Origin: Haplomitrium mnioides
Taxonomy: Eukaryota; Marchantiophyta; Haplomitriopsida; Calobryales
Direction: 5' to 3'
NCBI GenBank assembly: GCA_049999725.1
Contig: JBNGIS010017733.1
Span: 1 to 28,928 of the forward strand
DNA: 28,928 nt
The notes below the pieces were generated by a model, which did no database searches, had not been told where the DNA came from, and saw only the letters and a program-made list of their open reading frames with translations. This document shows, one piece after another, positions 1 to 10,415 of the stretch (positions within the stretch are counted from its first letter, which is position 1; each line of letters begins with the position of its first letter). The position numbers and the translations under genes were made by a program.

Positions 1-504
1 TGAGAAGAGTGTCTATGCTTGCATAGAGTCTGTTGTTTAATATTTCAATTTTAACCTTGTCTGCAATTGAATAAAGTGAGAAAATGAATTTGATTCTTGG
101 TGGTGACCTAAGCCTTCAACAAGTTTTGTTTTTGTTTCTTTAAATCAAGAGCCCTTGTAAAAACAATTGAAAAAATTGTTTTTGTTGTTGGCAAATCCTA
201 TACCGGCATAGGATTTGTTCTTGTTCCTTTTAAAACCAGTCGCGACAATAGTCACAACAAGCCATGACATTGGTGCTGTTAAATTGGTCTTATGCGGGCA
301 TACGACCAATTGTTGTCTCCACTTATCATAAATGTTCATAGGATGTGTTATAGTACCCTTTATTTGCAAATCTTATTTTTCTCTTTTTGAAACAGATTTT
401 GCTTTTTTCAAATTGCCTAAAGTTTATTTTTAATCTTTTACAAAGTGTTTCACTTCTACAATTTCAAACATTTGTTTAAGATGACTTGAATGTTTGTGGC
501 ACCT
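1..504 (+). other. Intron remnant of the left DUF7869-type copy
   Basis: This stretch is the inverted counterpart of the right-arm intron (11775-12386). It carries a palindrome near 12-30 and another near 195-212 but no reading frame of its own that I can support. The acceptor seen in the right copy (TTTTTAG) has changed here to TTTGTGG, near 496-502, so the left copy would not splice at the same point. Confidence 0.6.
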
Positions 505-2328
505 AAGGTTGTGTTTTGAAGTTACAAGTATCGACATATGTTTTACCGAACTACTTTTATGTCCTTTGTGCTTTGTGGTGATGCAATCAAATATAATCGC
601 CAATTGTTTCTTCATCATGACCAACAAATGAAAGAAAGAACAAAACTTGCAAACCATCAAAGAAAATGTTATGCCGATGGTTAAAAGTACTTGAGGATTG
701 TCATTGATGGAATGGATCAGAAGAAAACTGCTATTCCACATTGGCTTTTGCCACTAAAAAAACAATGATAAAGATTGTTTGGTAGGTGTGCATGTTGTTG
801 GTGCTCTTATATTCAATCATGCTCTTTCTTCAAGGGTCTTCTAAACATATGAAAACTTAAGAAGTGATTCTAATTTGACAGTTACTATGCTCAACAAAAT
901 ATTATGTGACTTTGAAGGCCCGCTACCTCCAACTTTGTATCTTAAGTTGGACAATACGACACGAGAGAATAAGAATTCCATCATGTTTGGATATCTTAGT
1001 CTCTTTATTGCCAAGAATGCTTTTCGAAAAATCAAGGTGGGATTTCTCATGGCTGGCCATACTCATGATCCAATCGATCAAATGTTTAGCTGATTCTCAA
1101 AACGTTTAAAACATGTCAAAGCTTTCACGATTACGAGTCTTAACGAGGTGCTTCAATTATCCTACAACCCTAAGCTTCAGGTGACTTTTTTGTTAGAAAC
1201 TTGGGATTTCAAAATGTTTCTGCATCAACGTCCCTCTTTGGCTCAAAGGATACATGATATTACTTTTAATCAACAATTCAAGTTCCAGTTAAATGATTCT
1301 AAGGCAAAGATTTGGGGAAAACAATTTTCAATAGATGAATTTTGGCTACCTATGAGATGGTATTTGTCAACTCAAGTGCCTACTTGAAGTGGACAGAGAA
1401 ATTTTGAGTTCAATGTTGATTCCTCTCAAGGCATATTCTGAAATCAAATGATCTCAAAAGGAAGAAAGAGAAGTGGATGTAGAGAAAGTGGTATTTTCAA
1501 TAAGGGACAACATAAGTGAGAACTGCTACAAGTTCTTTATAGATTCTGATATTCAATAGTGGAATGACTTTTTTCTTGCCCAACAAGAGATTGTAACCTA
1601 CATCTTTGAAAAAAAAAACGAGGACTCGAAGCAAAATTTACCTTTCCACCTTCACAGCAGTCAAACACTTGTAGTGATTCTCAAAATGTTTGTTTAGATT
1701 CTCAGGTTGATGCTCAACAGATAGAAGAAGATACTCTAGTACAACAAATACTTTCTACACGTTGACTAATCTATGATGGAGCACATAAGATACGAGAAGG
1801 GACTCTTTCGCACAACACTCGATGTGGGTATAAATTCGGCAATCTACATGAGATGAAAGCTAGAATGTTATTTATGTTGTTGCATCATTGGATGCAAAGA
1901 ATAGACCCTTTTGGGTTGCCAAAGTTCTCAAATTTTTGTCATTTGATGAGGAAGATCCTTCAAACCCGAAACGAATACGAGTTCATTAGTTTGTTTATTT
2001 GGATGAAGATGCATTTTCTGGACAATACTTCCCAGAAAAAATAGTTGCAACAAAAGGGAAACGCAAATCTAAGTTACATATTGATGTACTTGATGTGACA
2101 CAAATCACGATTGTGTCTTTTGATTTTCTTCTTGCCTAAAAGAACCAATTGAGAAATACCACTCTAGCTACCATTAAAGCAAATCTATTTGAGTACGAAA
2201 GACAAAAAGCCCTCAATCTTGAAATGTTTCAAAGAGATTCAATCACTATCATTAACACTGGGACAGATCAAGCAAACGTTGATGAATCTTTTGAAGCTGA
2301 ATCCGAAGAAGTCGAGATGAGTGACTAA
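505..2328 (+). pseudogene. DUF7869-type transposase-like pseudogene, left copy (exon 2 onwards)
   Basis: I recognise this as a DUF7869-type protein, a family abundant in repeat-rich plant and animal genomes and thought to be transposon-encoded. Function is inferred from family likeness only. In order are an IVIDGMDQKKTAIPHW block (near 690-745), a block around LKLDNTTRENKNS (near 945-980), and the hallmark GHTHDPIDQMF (near 1055-1087). These are followed by a domain reading ETWDFKMFL and FSIDEFWLP. The C-terminal part ends at the TAA at 2326-2328. The reading frame is broken by TGA at 1091-1093 and by several shifts and stops, including just after 1385. The first exon lies off the window to the left. 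The DNA before about 505 matches the intron of the right copy. Conserved D, H and D residues in LDNT and HTHxxxD could be catalytic, but this is inference. Confidence 0.75.
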
Positions 2329-2487
2329 AGTCATTCAAGAATTTTGTTTCATATTTTGTATTTTCTACTATATTGTAATTTAAGATTATTATTTTTATAA
2401 AGTACTTAAGAATATTTTGAAGCAACTTGTTGAATTTTTCTGCCAACTTGATTTTTTTACTATAAATCATTCCAAGTTGAATGCTAT

Positions 2488-2587
2488 NNNNNNNNNNNNN
2501 NNNNNNNNNNNNNNNNNNNNNNNNNNNNNNNNNNNNNNNNNNNNNNNNNNNNNNNNNNNNNNNNNNNNNNNNNNNNNNNNNNNNNNN
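2488..2587. other. Assembly gap of 100 N
   Basis: Exactly 100 N are present. This is a common placeholder for a gap of unknown size. The mirrored part of the right arm, about 9690-9800, is complete and shows what sort of A/T-rich sequence is likely to be missing. Confidence 0.97.
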
Positions 2588-3028
2588 TATTCTGTGTAAA
2601 TGAAACTTGAATCTTTCGCTAATATTTTCATTTGCTTTGTAGAATACTTTCTTATCTAAAATGTAAGTATGTTTCCAACTTTAGTGCTTGCTAAAAAAGT
2701 TCAAGCTTATTATATTGCTAAAGCATCTACCCAAATTGACTACTTTTTTTTTGCTTGCAAGGATTTTTATGTATAACTTAAACCCTTTGACATGCTTTGA
2801 CTCAGATATAGAGCTTTATACTCGTTTACTTTTAGATTCCAAATCAGAAAGCAAAATCTTTTGCGTGCATAGAGTTTGTTGCAAAAAATAGAACGTTTAT
2901 TCTATGTATCATTGGTTTTAGAAGTCTGAACTCTATGCACGCATAGACTTTGGTTCACAAGTCGAAACGTCCTGCGTACAAAAACTCTTTAGCGGAACCT
3001 AAAACCTAGGTTCTTGTCAGTCTTTGTT

Positions 3029-3132
3029 GTGGAGTGTTTAGATGGTGAGTTCAGATTCCTATGCATGCTTAGACTTTGGGGTGGAGTGTTTAGATGTTGA
3101 GCTTGGATTCTTGTGCATACATCGAATTTGGG
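3029..3132. repeat. 52-bp tandem duplication in the element's 3' region
   Basis: Two adjacent copies each begin GTGGAGTGTTTAGAT and end near the palindrome-like TATGCATGCTTAGA or TGTGCATACATCGA, then TTTGGGG. The right arm has the mirrored pair at about 9243-9350, around CTATGTGTGCATAGG and CTATGCGCGTATAGG. The duplication therefore predates the split of the two arms. Confidence 0.75.
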
Positions 3133-4059
3133 GTGGAAGTCCAAGCCTTCGACAAGTTCTACTTCTCATATACAACCCTCAAGCTTCTACATACAAAGAC
3201 TACCAATTACAACTTAGTTTGTATACAATTCATAGACACTTTTGTAGAACTTGAAACCTTTGTTTGGTAGAATCAAGTCAAAAACTTGGAGATGTTTCAA
3301 CTATGATTCCTTTGTATATATGGTTTGTTGAATTATAAAATATTTTAAAATGCTGAAACCTTTTAAGCCACTTTAACTTTTGCGTGGATGGATTTTCAAT
3401 TACAAGTGAATCTTCTTTCTTACTTGAACTTTAAAATTGTGCTCCTAAATCCATGCAATGCTTCGTTTTGTTGGTTTTTGTGTCTACAATTGCAAACTCA
3501 TTTCGTTGACCTTCAATCCGCTTGGGTTTTTTCTTTATATTTTGTAATTTTTCTCCCAAAAATATGTTTCAAAGAGCACCATGTCTATGCCCGCATAGAG
3601 TTTATGCAATCAAACATATTTCAAAATAGTTTCTTATAACGTGTATCTCAAGTTTTAGGCTTCAAATTGTAGTCAATGATAAATGCAATTTTTTTGTGAA
3701 AACTTACCATAATTTTTGTACTTTTCATCAAATTCGAGTTTTCTAATATTTTCATAAAAACTAATAATATTGTTTGAATTTACATAATGAATTTGACTTT
3801 TGCTCTATCATACTTATTGAAACGACCAAAAATAAACCTAAAAAACTCATGTATTTTTTTTCTTTAAAAAATAGCCTCGTTTTTTTTTTTTTAAGCTCAA
3901 AAACCATAATTTTTCAAAAAAAAAAAGGTTCTTGTTTTGAGTAGCATGTTCTTGGTTCAAAGTAGCGGCTGCTTAAATTGTTGGTAAGTGTTTTTATGTT
4001 TTTCAATTTTTTTCGTAAAGTTATTTTGATTTTTTTAAAGGAATTCAAGTCCCAAAGCG

Positions 4060-4256
4060 ACTCGACTCTCAAGTCCACGCATGCATGGACTCTAGAGTCC
4101 ATGCAAGCATAGACCTTAGAGTCCTTTACATGTAGGACTGTAGAATTCATGCGAGCATGGATTTTTAAGTCCATGCTTGCATGGACTCTAGAGTGTTTGT
4201 GCGTATGGACTCTCAAGTCCAAGCTTGCTTGGACACTCCATGCATGCATTTGACTC
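4060..4256. repeat. Palindrome array 1 (upstream of methyltransferase-like unit 1)
   Basis: Short palindromes of the form TCYATGCNNGCATRGA follow one another every 25-35 bp. They are separated by linkers such as GACTCTAGAGTC that are themselves palindromic, so the array is a chain of potential hairpins. Examples are CCACGCATGCATGG near 4075 and TCCATGCTTGCATGGA near 4170. This array is shorter at its left end than arrays 2 and 3. Confidence 0.85.
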
Positions 4257-4324
4257 AAAGTCTTTGTTTTCTTTCTCCTCTAACTTGTTTCTCTATGCTT
4301 TGTATAGGGGGACAAAATGTTCAA

Positions 4325-5290
4325 ATGGCAACTTGCCAAAAAATTAATAGCTACTTCAAAAGGTGAAAGAAACTGAGGGTTAAAGAAGCCCTTGCAGATG
4401 AAGACCAAACCCTGACTCTTGTATCCTACCCCTTGTTTTTTTGCTCCATTGCCAGAAAGCAAGATAGAAGAAGGAAAGGCAGCAAAATGAAGCTCTTGCC
4501 TCTCTAACCAAAGCAAGTCCCAAAGATCAAGACGAGGACTTAATGTCATATGTCAATGGACTCAACGTGGCATTTTATCAAGTCGACCAGGAGGCTAATG
4601 CTCGACAGTTGAAGGGAATGGTGAAACCTATAAGTTTCACTTTAACTATTGCTGATATTTTGTAGGATTATAACCTTAAGAAATGCAAGCATAATGATTC
4701 CAAACCCTTCACTAAGGATATCATTTTTTACATAGTTTCTTCTTTTACAACTATAACAACTTTGGATTTTTGGTCTTTTGTTATTATCCATTCTTCTCAA
4801 CAATTTTACATTGTCAAGAATGCTCTTTTGGAGGCTTGTTGTGCCATCGACCATTGCATCTGGTAAGTTGTATTTTGATTTTTTCATATGTTAGCTTATC
4901 TGTTTTATTTTTTCTTTTACTTTCTTTCCTTTGTTTCATTTGTTTGTTTTTATTACTTTGGGGACAAAAACAATATTCATCATTCGTGTGGTCCCAGAAT
5001 TGCTCACACCTATGAGTATTGGATTGTAGACTACTTGACCAAGAGGGGCAAATGAAGGATGAAGGTCTTCAACGTGCAATCTAATAATGCAAGCAAACGT
5101 CATCAACAAGTTATGCGAAGTGTTTTTAGTTGCCCAACTGTTTCAGCAAAGCTTAAACATCTAGGAAATGATGCTCCTATGAATGTTTACCAAAAGACTC
5201 AGGCTTTGTAAAACATTTTTACTGACCATTTGTCAACAGAACAAGATTGGATTTTAAATCTTTGCTTTGGATCTCACACAAGCCTTGTTT
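4325..5290 (+). pseudogene. DNA N4/N6-methyltransferase-like pseudogene, tandem unit 1
   Basis: First of three direct repeats. The ATG context at 4325 aligns with units 2 (5680) and 3 (7012). The exon 1 frame from about 4543 reads MSYVNGLNVAFYQV and then LDFWSFVIIHSSQQ. A 98-bp intron-like segment (4863-4960) follows, and then an HSCG...RIAHTYEYW block. The unit ends in DWILNLCFGSHTS, where the methyltransferase motif I (GSGT in the family) has become GSHT. The acceptor AG is TG here, the start region is out of frame with exon 1, and a stop lies in the putative motif IV region. The 3' end is missing: the next repeat begins straight after the motif I block. It is non-functional as read. The enzyme assignment rests on motif I plus the C-terminal block seen only in unit 3. 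Confidence 0.62.
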
Positions 5291-5612
5291 GTGCTTGGAC
5301 TTGAGAGCCACTACGCGCTTGGACTCATATTTCCATATGCGCATAGACCCTTGTATCCATGCATGTATGGACTCAAGTGTCTATACACGCATGGACTCAA
5401 AGTCCAAGCAAGCTTGGACTTAAGAGTCCTTGGACGCTGGACTCTAGAGTCCATGCAAGCATGGACTTTAGAGTCCTTTACACATAGGATTGTAGAATCT
5501 ATGCGAGCATGGATTTTTAAGTCCATGCTTGCATGGACTTTAGAGTCTGTGTGCATATGGACTCTCAAGTCCAAGCTTTGCTTGGACACTCCATACGTGC
5601 ATTTGACTCAAA
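5290..5612. repeat. Palindrome array 2 (between units 1 and 2)
   Basis: About a dozen palindromes or near-palindromes occur in 320 bp. They include TCCATGCATGTATGGA, TCCATGCAAGCATGGA, TCCATGCTTGCATGGA and the related TCCAAGCAAGCTTGGA. Linkers of the GACTCTAGAGTCC kind join them. The array starts exactly where the coding homology of unit 1 stops, after the LVCA codons. Confidence 0.88.
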
Positions 5613-5679
5613 TTCTTTGTTTTATTTTTCTCCTCTAACTTGTTTCTCTGTGCTCTGTAAAGGGGGACAAAACTATCAA

Positions 5680-6649
5680 ATGACAGCTTGCAAAAAATTT
5701 AACAGCTGCTACAAAAGACGAAAGAAATTGGGAGTTGAAGAAGCCTCTGCAAATAAAGACCAAGCCTCGACTCTTGTATCCTACCCTTTGTTTTTCTGCT
5801 CTATTGCCTAAAAGCAAGATAGGAGAAGGCAAGGCAGCAAAGGAGGTCCCAAAGAGCAAGATGAGGACTTAATGTCCTATGTCGATAGACTTAACGTGGC
5901 ATTTTATCAAGTCCATGGAGAAGCTAATGCTCGACAATTGAAGGGAATGGTGAAACTTATATGTTTCACTTTCGCTATTGCTGATGTTTTGTATAGCTAT
6001 AACCTTAAGAAATGCAAGCATGATGATTCCAAACTCTTCACTAAGGATGTCATTTTCGATATGGTTTCTTCTTTTACAACTATAAGAACTTTGGATTTTT
6101 GGTTTTTAGTTATTATCCATTCTTCCCGACACTTTGACATTGTCAAGAATGCTCTTTTGGAGGTTTGTTGTGCGATCGACCATTGCATCTGGTACGTTGT
6201 ATTTTGATTTTTTCATATGTTAGTTTATCTGTTTTACTTTTCCTTTACTTTATTTCTTTTGTTTCATTTGTTTATTTTTATTACTATAGAGACAAAAACA
6301 AAATTCATCATTCGTGTAGTCTCAGAATTGCTCACGCTCACGAGTATTGGACTATAGGTTACAGAACTAAGAGGGCCAAGTAGAGCATGAAGCTCTTCAA
6401 CTTGCAATCCGATGATGCAAGCGGGTATCATTGACAAGTCATGGGGAGTGTTTTTAGCTACCCAATTGTTTTGGCAAAGCCTAAACATCTAGGAAATGTC
6501 GCTCTTGTAAATGTTTACCAAAAGCCTTTGGGCTTTGTAAATGTTTTTATTGACCATTTGTCAACAAAGCAAGACTGGATCTTAGATCTTTGCTTTGGAT
6601 CTGGCACAAGCCTTGTTTGTGTTTTGACTCGAGAGTCATTGCACGCTTA
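5680..6649 (+). pseudogene. DNA N4/N6-methyltransferase-like pseudogene, tandem unit 2 (best exon 1 and motif I)
   Basis: This is the best-preserved copy for the first exon. The frame from the ATG at 5680 runs through 6190 with only one stop, a TAA near 5809. It reads through MSYVDRLNVAFYQV, then ADVLYSYNLKKC, then TLDFWFLVIIHSS. ADVLY sits where a β-class methyltransferase has its DPPY motif, so I infer motif IV is degenerate. After the intron (6192-6289) comes HSCSLRIAHAHEYW. The block NVYQKPLGFVNVFIDHLS leads into DWILDLCFGSGTSLV, an intact motif I (SAM-binding GSGT). Splicing of the present intron would create TGA at the junction. The reading frame ends in palindrome array 3, and the family's C-terminal part after motif I is absent. 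What modified base or target it once had cannot be told. Confidence 0.68.
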
Positions 6650-6945
6650 GACTCCTATTTCTATATGGGCATGAACATTTGTGTCCATACATGTATGGAC
6701 TCAAGTATCAAAGCATGCATGGACTCAAATTCCAAGCAAGCTTGGACTTGAGAGTCCTTGCGCACTTGGACTCTAGAGTCTATGCAAGCATAGACCTTAG
6801 AGTCTTCTACACGTAGGATTGTAGAATGCATGCGAGCATGGATTTTTTAAGTCCATGCTTGCATGGAGTCTAGAGTCTCTGTGCGTATGAACTCTCAAGT
6901 CTAAGCTTGCTTGGACATTGAGTCCATGCGTGCATTTGACTCAAA
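6640..6945. repeat. Palindrome array 3 (between units 2 and 3)
   Basis: Same architecture as array 2, with TCCATACATGTATGGA, TCTATGCAAGCATAGA and TCCATGCTTGCATGGA among the clearest palindromes. GACTCTAGAGTC-type linkers and a TCCAAGCAAGCTTGGA variant lie near 6731. The order of variants matches array 2, so the arrays were copied together with the gene units rather than built up separately. Confidence 0.87.
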
Positions 6946-7011
6946 GTCTTTGTTTTTTTTTCTCCTCTAACTTGTTTCTCTATGCTTTGTATAAGGGGAC
7001 AAAATTTTCAA

Positions 7012-8293
7012 ATGGCAGCTTGCCAAAAAATTAACAGTTGCTACAAAAGGCGAAAGAAATTGGGGGTCAAAGAAGCCCCTGCAGATGAAGACCAAGCCTT
7101 GACTCTTGCATCCTACCCCTTTCTTTTCTACTCCATTGCTAGAAAGCAAGATAGGAGAAGGCAAGGCAGCAAAATGAAGTTGTTGCCCCTCAAACCAAAT
7201 TAGGTCTCAAAGAGTAAGATGAGGACTTAATGTCCTATATCGGTGGATTCAATGTGGCATTTTATCAAGTCGACAGGGACGCTAATGCTCGACAGTTGAA
7301 GAGAATGGTGAAACCTATAAGTTTCACTTTAGCTATTGCTGATATTCCGTAGGATTATAACCTTAAGAAATGCAAGCATGATGATTCAGAACCCTTCACT
7401 AAGGATGTTATTTTCGACATGGTTTCTTCTTTTACAACTACAACAACTTTAGATTTTTGGTCTTTTGTTATCATCCGTTCTTCTCAACAATTTGGCATTG
7501 TCAAGAATGCTCTTTTGGAGGTTTGTTGTGCCATCGACCATTGCGTCTGGTAAGTTGTATTTTGATTTTTTCATATGTTAGTTTATCTATTTTTTTCCTT
7601 TACTTTCTTTCCTTTGTTTCATTTGTTTGTTTTTATTACTTTAGGGACAAAAACAATATTCATCATTCGTGTGGTTCTAGAATTGCTCACGCCTATGAGT
7701 ATTGGACTGTAGGCTACTTGACCAAGAGGGGCAAACAAAGCATGAAGCTCTTCAACTTGCAACCGGATGATGCAAGCGGACATTATTGACAAGTTACACA
7801 AAGTGTTTTTAGTTGCTCATTTATTTCGGCAAAGCTTAAACATCCAAGAAATGATGCTCTTGTGAATGTTTACCACAAGTATAGGGCTTTATAAAACATT
7901 TTTATTGACCATTTGTCAACAGAGTAAGATTGGATCTTAGATCTTTGCTTTGGATCTTGCACAAGCCTTGTTTGTGCTTTGAAGTTGATGCAAAATTACA
8001 TTGTCATTGAATATAATAGACTTTAGTCTATCTATATTCTCGAGAGTGTTTTGTCGATGATCTCTTTGCCATCTAATGTGATGAAATCACATATTATCTA
8101 TATGTACCACAAGGAGCATATTCCTACTGGTATTACTGATGCATCTGGCAACTTTTTTGTTATTTCTAGGACTTTTTTGTTATCTCAACAGGATTTTCTA
8201 GTGGTTGTAGATGCCAAAGCTTCACTTTAAATTGATTTAGATGAGACCATTCTTCTTGAAGAGGATAGGGTTGAAGTTGTAGCATCAGACTGA
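7012..8293 (+). pseudogene. DNA N4/N6-methyltransferase-like pseudogene, tandem unit 3 (only copy with the 3' end)
   Basis: Third repeat, and the only one that continues past motif I. The start region from 7012 and the exon beginning near 7230 (MSYIGGFNVAFYQV) are in different frames. The intron 7550-7644 has intact GT and AG ends and restores Trp-Asp-Lys-Asn across the junction. The HSCGSRIAHAYEYW block follows. Motif I reads DLCFGSCTSLVCAL, so the second glycine is now cysteine. Directly after it come KLMQNYIVIEYNRL and SIYILESVLSM. This resembles the acidic SAM-contacting residue (IE.D-like) and the following helix of N4/N6 methyltransferases, and it supports the family call. A C-terminal tail with an ETILLEEDRVEVVASD end stops at TGA 8291-8293. 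Several stops make it a pseudogene. It shows what units 1 and 2 lack. Confidence 0.7.
7550..7644 (+). other. GT-AG intron of methyltransferase-like unit 3
   Basis: GTAAGTTG donor, T-rich body and TTTAG acceptor, 95 bp. Removal joins TG to GGAC and keeps the frame from the HCVW exon into DKNNIHH. The homologous segments of unit 1 (4863-4960) and unit 2 (6192-6289) have lost the acceptor or the frame, so this is the only plausible functional intron of the three. Confidence 0.7.
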
Positions 8294-8354
8294 TGTATTT
8301 TTTGAAAATAATAAAGCTTTTTTCACAAACTATTATGTGATTGGTCTTCAACAA

Positions 8355-9950
8355 CCGCTAATTTGAACCAAGAACAAGATACTCAAAACAGCAACCTTAT
8401 TTTTAAGGAAAAAACGTGGGTTATGAGCTCAAAAAAGAGAGAAAACAAGGTTATTTTTTTAAATAAAAAGTACGTGAGTTTCTTAGCTTCATTTTTTGTC
8501 GTTTTAATAAGGATGATAGAGCGAGAGTCAATTTCATTATGCAAAATCAAACCATATTATAAGTTTTCATAAAAATATTGGAAATCTCAAAATCAATGAA
8601 AAAATATACAATTATGGTAAGTTTTCACAAGAAACTTGCATTTATCATTTATTACAATTCAAAGTTCAAAAATTGAAATACACGTCTGAGGAAACTATTT
8701 TGAAATATTTTTAGTTACACAAACTCTATACATGCATATATATGATGTTATTTGAAACTTATCTTTTGAAAAACAAATTACAAACCATGAGGAAAGTGCC
8801 CAAGCAGACTAGAGATCAAGCAAATGAGTTTGCAATCATAGACACAAAAACCAACAAAACAAAACATTACATGGATTTAGGAGCTCTATTTTCAAGTTCA
8901 AGCAAGAAAGAAGCTTTCATTTGTAGTTGAAAATCCATGCACGCAAAAGTTAAAGTGGGTATAGAAAAAGGTTTCGCGAATTAAAAATATTTAATAATTC
9001 ATAGAAGCATATACACAAAGGAGTCATATTTAGAATCACAAAGGCAGTGGCTAAAGAGATTGAATTAAGAGTGTAAATAAGAAACATCTCCAAGTTTTTG
9101 ACTAGATTCTACCAAACAAAGGTTTCAAGTTCTACAAAAAAGTCTTTGACCAATGTAGAATCTAAGTTCTAACTAGTAATCTTTGTATGTAGAAGCTTGA
9201 GGGTTGTTAATAAGAAGTAGAACGTGTGGAAGGCTTGGGCTTACACTCCCAAGTCTATGTGTGCATAGGAATCCAAGCTCAGCATCTGATCACTCCACCC
9301 TTAAGTCTATGCGCGTATAGGAATCCGAGCTCACCATCTGAACACTCCACAATAAAGACTATCAAAAACTTAGGTTTTAGGTTCTGTAGCAAAGTTTTTT
9401 GCATGCACAGTGTTTCGGCTTGTAAATCAAAGTCTATACGCATATAGGGTTCACACTAGTTCAACCAATGATACAAGCACTAAAGGTTCCATTTTTTGCA
9501 ACAAACTCTCTATACCCTAAAGATTTTGTTTTCAGATTCGGAATCTAAAAGTGAAACGGATATAAAGCTCTACATTTGAATCAAGGCGCGTTGGAGGTTT
9601 TTAGTTTTACATCAAAGTCCTTACAAACAAAGATAAGTAGTCAGTTTGGGTAGATGGTTTAGCAATACAATAACCTTAAACTCTTCTAGCAAGCACTAAG
9701 GCTCGAAACAATATACTAACATTTTGAATAAGAAAATATTTTACAAACCAAATAAAAATATTAACTAAAGATTTAAGTTTAATTTACTGAGAAAAACATT
9801 TGACTTGGAATGATTTACACTTAAAAGTTCAAGGTGGTAGATAAATTCAACAAATTCCTTCGTTACATTCTCATATACTTTATAAAATAATAATCTTAAA
9901 CTACAATATAATTGAAAGTACATAATATACAATAAAATTCTTTAATTACT
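8355..9950 (-). repeat. 3' non-coding part of the right element copy
   Basis: No gene is supported. The region is the mirror of 2329-3968. It carries palindromes near 8728, 9253, 9304 and 9432, and the paired 52-bp repeat near 9243-9350. The open frames at 8363-8572, 8742-8930 and 9226-9447 are not kept in the mirrored arm and are read here as chance. Confidence 0.7.
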
Positions 9951-10415
9951 TTAGTCACTCGTCTCGACTTCTTTGGATTTAGCTTTAGAAGATTCATCAA
10001 GATTTACTTGATATGTTTTAGTATTTATGACAGTGATTGAATCTCTTTCAAATATATCAGGATTGATTTCTTTTTGTCTTTTGTACTCAAATAGATTTAA
10101 TTTAATGGTGGCTACAATGGTTTTCGTCAATTGGTTCTTTTGTGTAAGAAGAAAATCAAAGGACAAAATCGTGATTTGTGTCACATCAAGTACATCAATA
10201 TGTAGCTTGGATTTGCATTTCCCTTTTGTTGCTCCTATTTTTTTTGGGAAGTATTGTCCAGAAAGTGCATACTCAGCCTCACAAGCAAACCATTGAACAT
10301 GTACTCGTTTCGGGTTTGGAGGTTCTTCATCATCAAATGACAAAACTTTGAGAACTTTGGCAACCCAAACAGGTTTGCCTTTTGGATCTAAAGATGCAAC
10401 AACACAAATAAACAT
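9951..10415 (-). pseudogene. Open C-terminal segment of the right DUF7869-type copy
   Basis: The longest uninterrupted piece of this gene, 154 codons from the first Met. The same frame reaches a few residues further upstream (LHEIKARMF). It begins with a β-rich looking block (KPVWVAKVLKVLSF, then RVHVQWFACEAEYALSGQYF) and ends in a charged tail rich in Lys, Glu and Ser. The left arm has the same segment at about 1845-2328, with only two or three stops. I do not recognise the domain with certainty. Its WVAKV...VQWF pattern recalls small chromatin-reader folds such as BAH or PWWP, but that is only a resemblance. Confidence 0.55.

Larger units (their letters stand above)
1..3968 (+). repeat. Left arm of a large imperfect inverted repeat (DUF7869-type element copy)
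   Basis: The reverse complement of this arm matches 8355-12386 along its whole length. Position 1 pairs with about 12386, the stop codon of the gene at 2326-2328 pairs with 9951-9953, and the inner end at 3963-3968 (TAGCGG) pairs with CCGCTA at 8355-8360. In a stretch of about 120 bp that I compared by eye near 1020-1140, identity is roughly 85-90%, with small indels elsewhere. The arm is cut by the window edge, so its true outer end is not seen. A third copy of the inner end lies at 23251 beside unrelated DNA, so the inner end is a genuine element terminus. Confidence 0.9.
2329..3968 (+). repeat. 3' non-coding part of the left element copy
   Basis: No gene is seen. This region lies between the stop codon and the element's inner end and is mirrored by 8355-9950. 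It contains several copies of the short palindrome typified by TCTATGCNNGCATAGA (near 2931, 3058 and 3583), a two-copy 52-bp repeat (3029-3132), a 100-base run of N, and A/T-rich homopolymer tracts near 3860-3930. Short open frames here, such as 3388-3639, have no mirrored conservation and look like chance. Confidence 0.7.
4049..7985 (+). repeat. Three direct tandem repeats of about 1.34 kb (palindrome array plus methyltransferase-like gene)
   Basis: Corresponding ATG positions are 4325, 5680 and 7012, a spacing of 1355 and 1332 bp. Unit 1 has a shortened palindrome array. Unit 3 continues into unique DNA (to about 8293) that completes the gene. The breakpoint between gene and array is the same in units 1 and 2, immediately after the motif I block, which fits repeated unequal exchange from a single initial duplication. 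Confidence 0.85.

Noticed and set aside
4181-5811. Open frames over the palindrome arrays on both strands (for example 3914-4258, 5267-5638 and 5311-5589)
   Set aside because: They are read-throughs of the repeat in several frames and on both strands, with repeating peptide patterns only.
4060-6945. Regularly spaced short repeats that might suggest a CRISPR array
   Set aside because: The repeats are variable palindromes with palindromic linkers, no unique spacers and no cas genes, in a plant genome full of retrotransposons.
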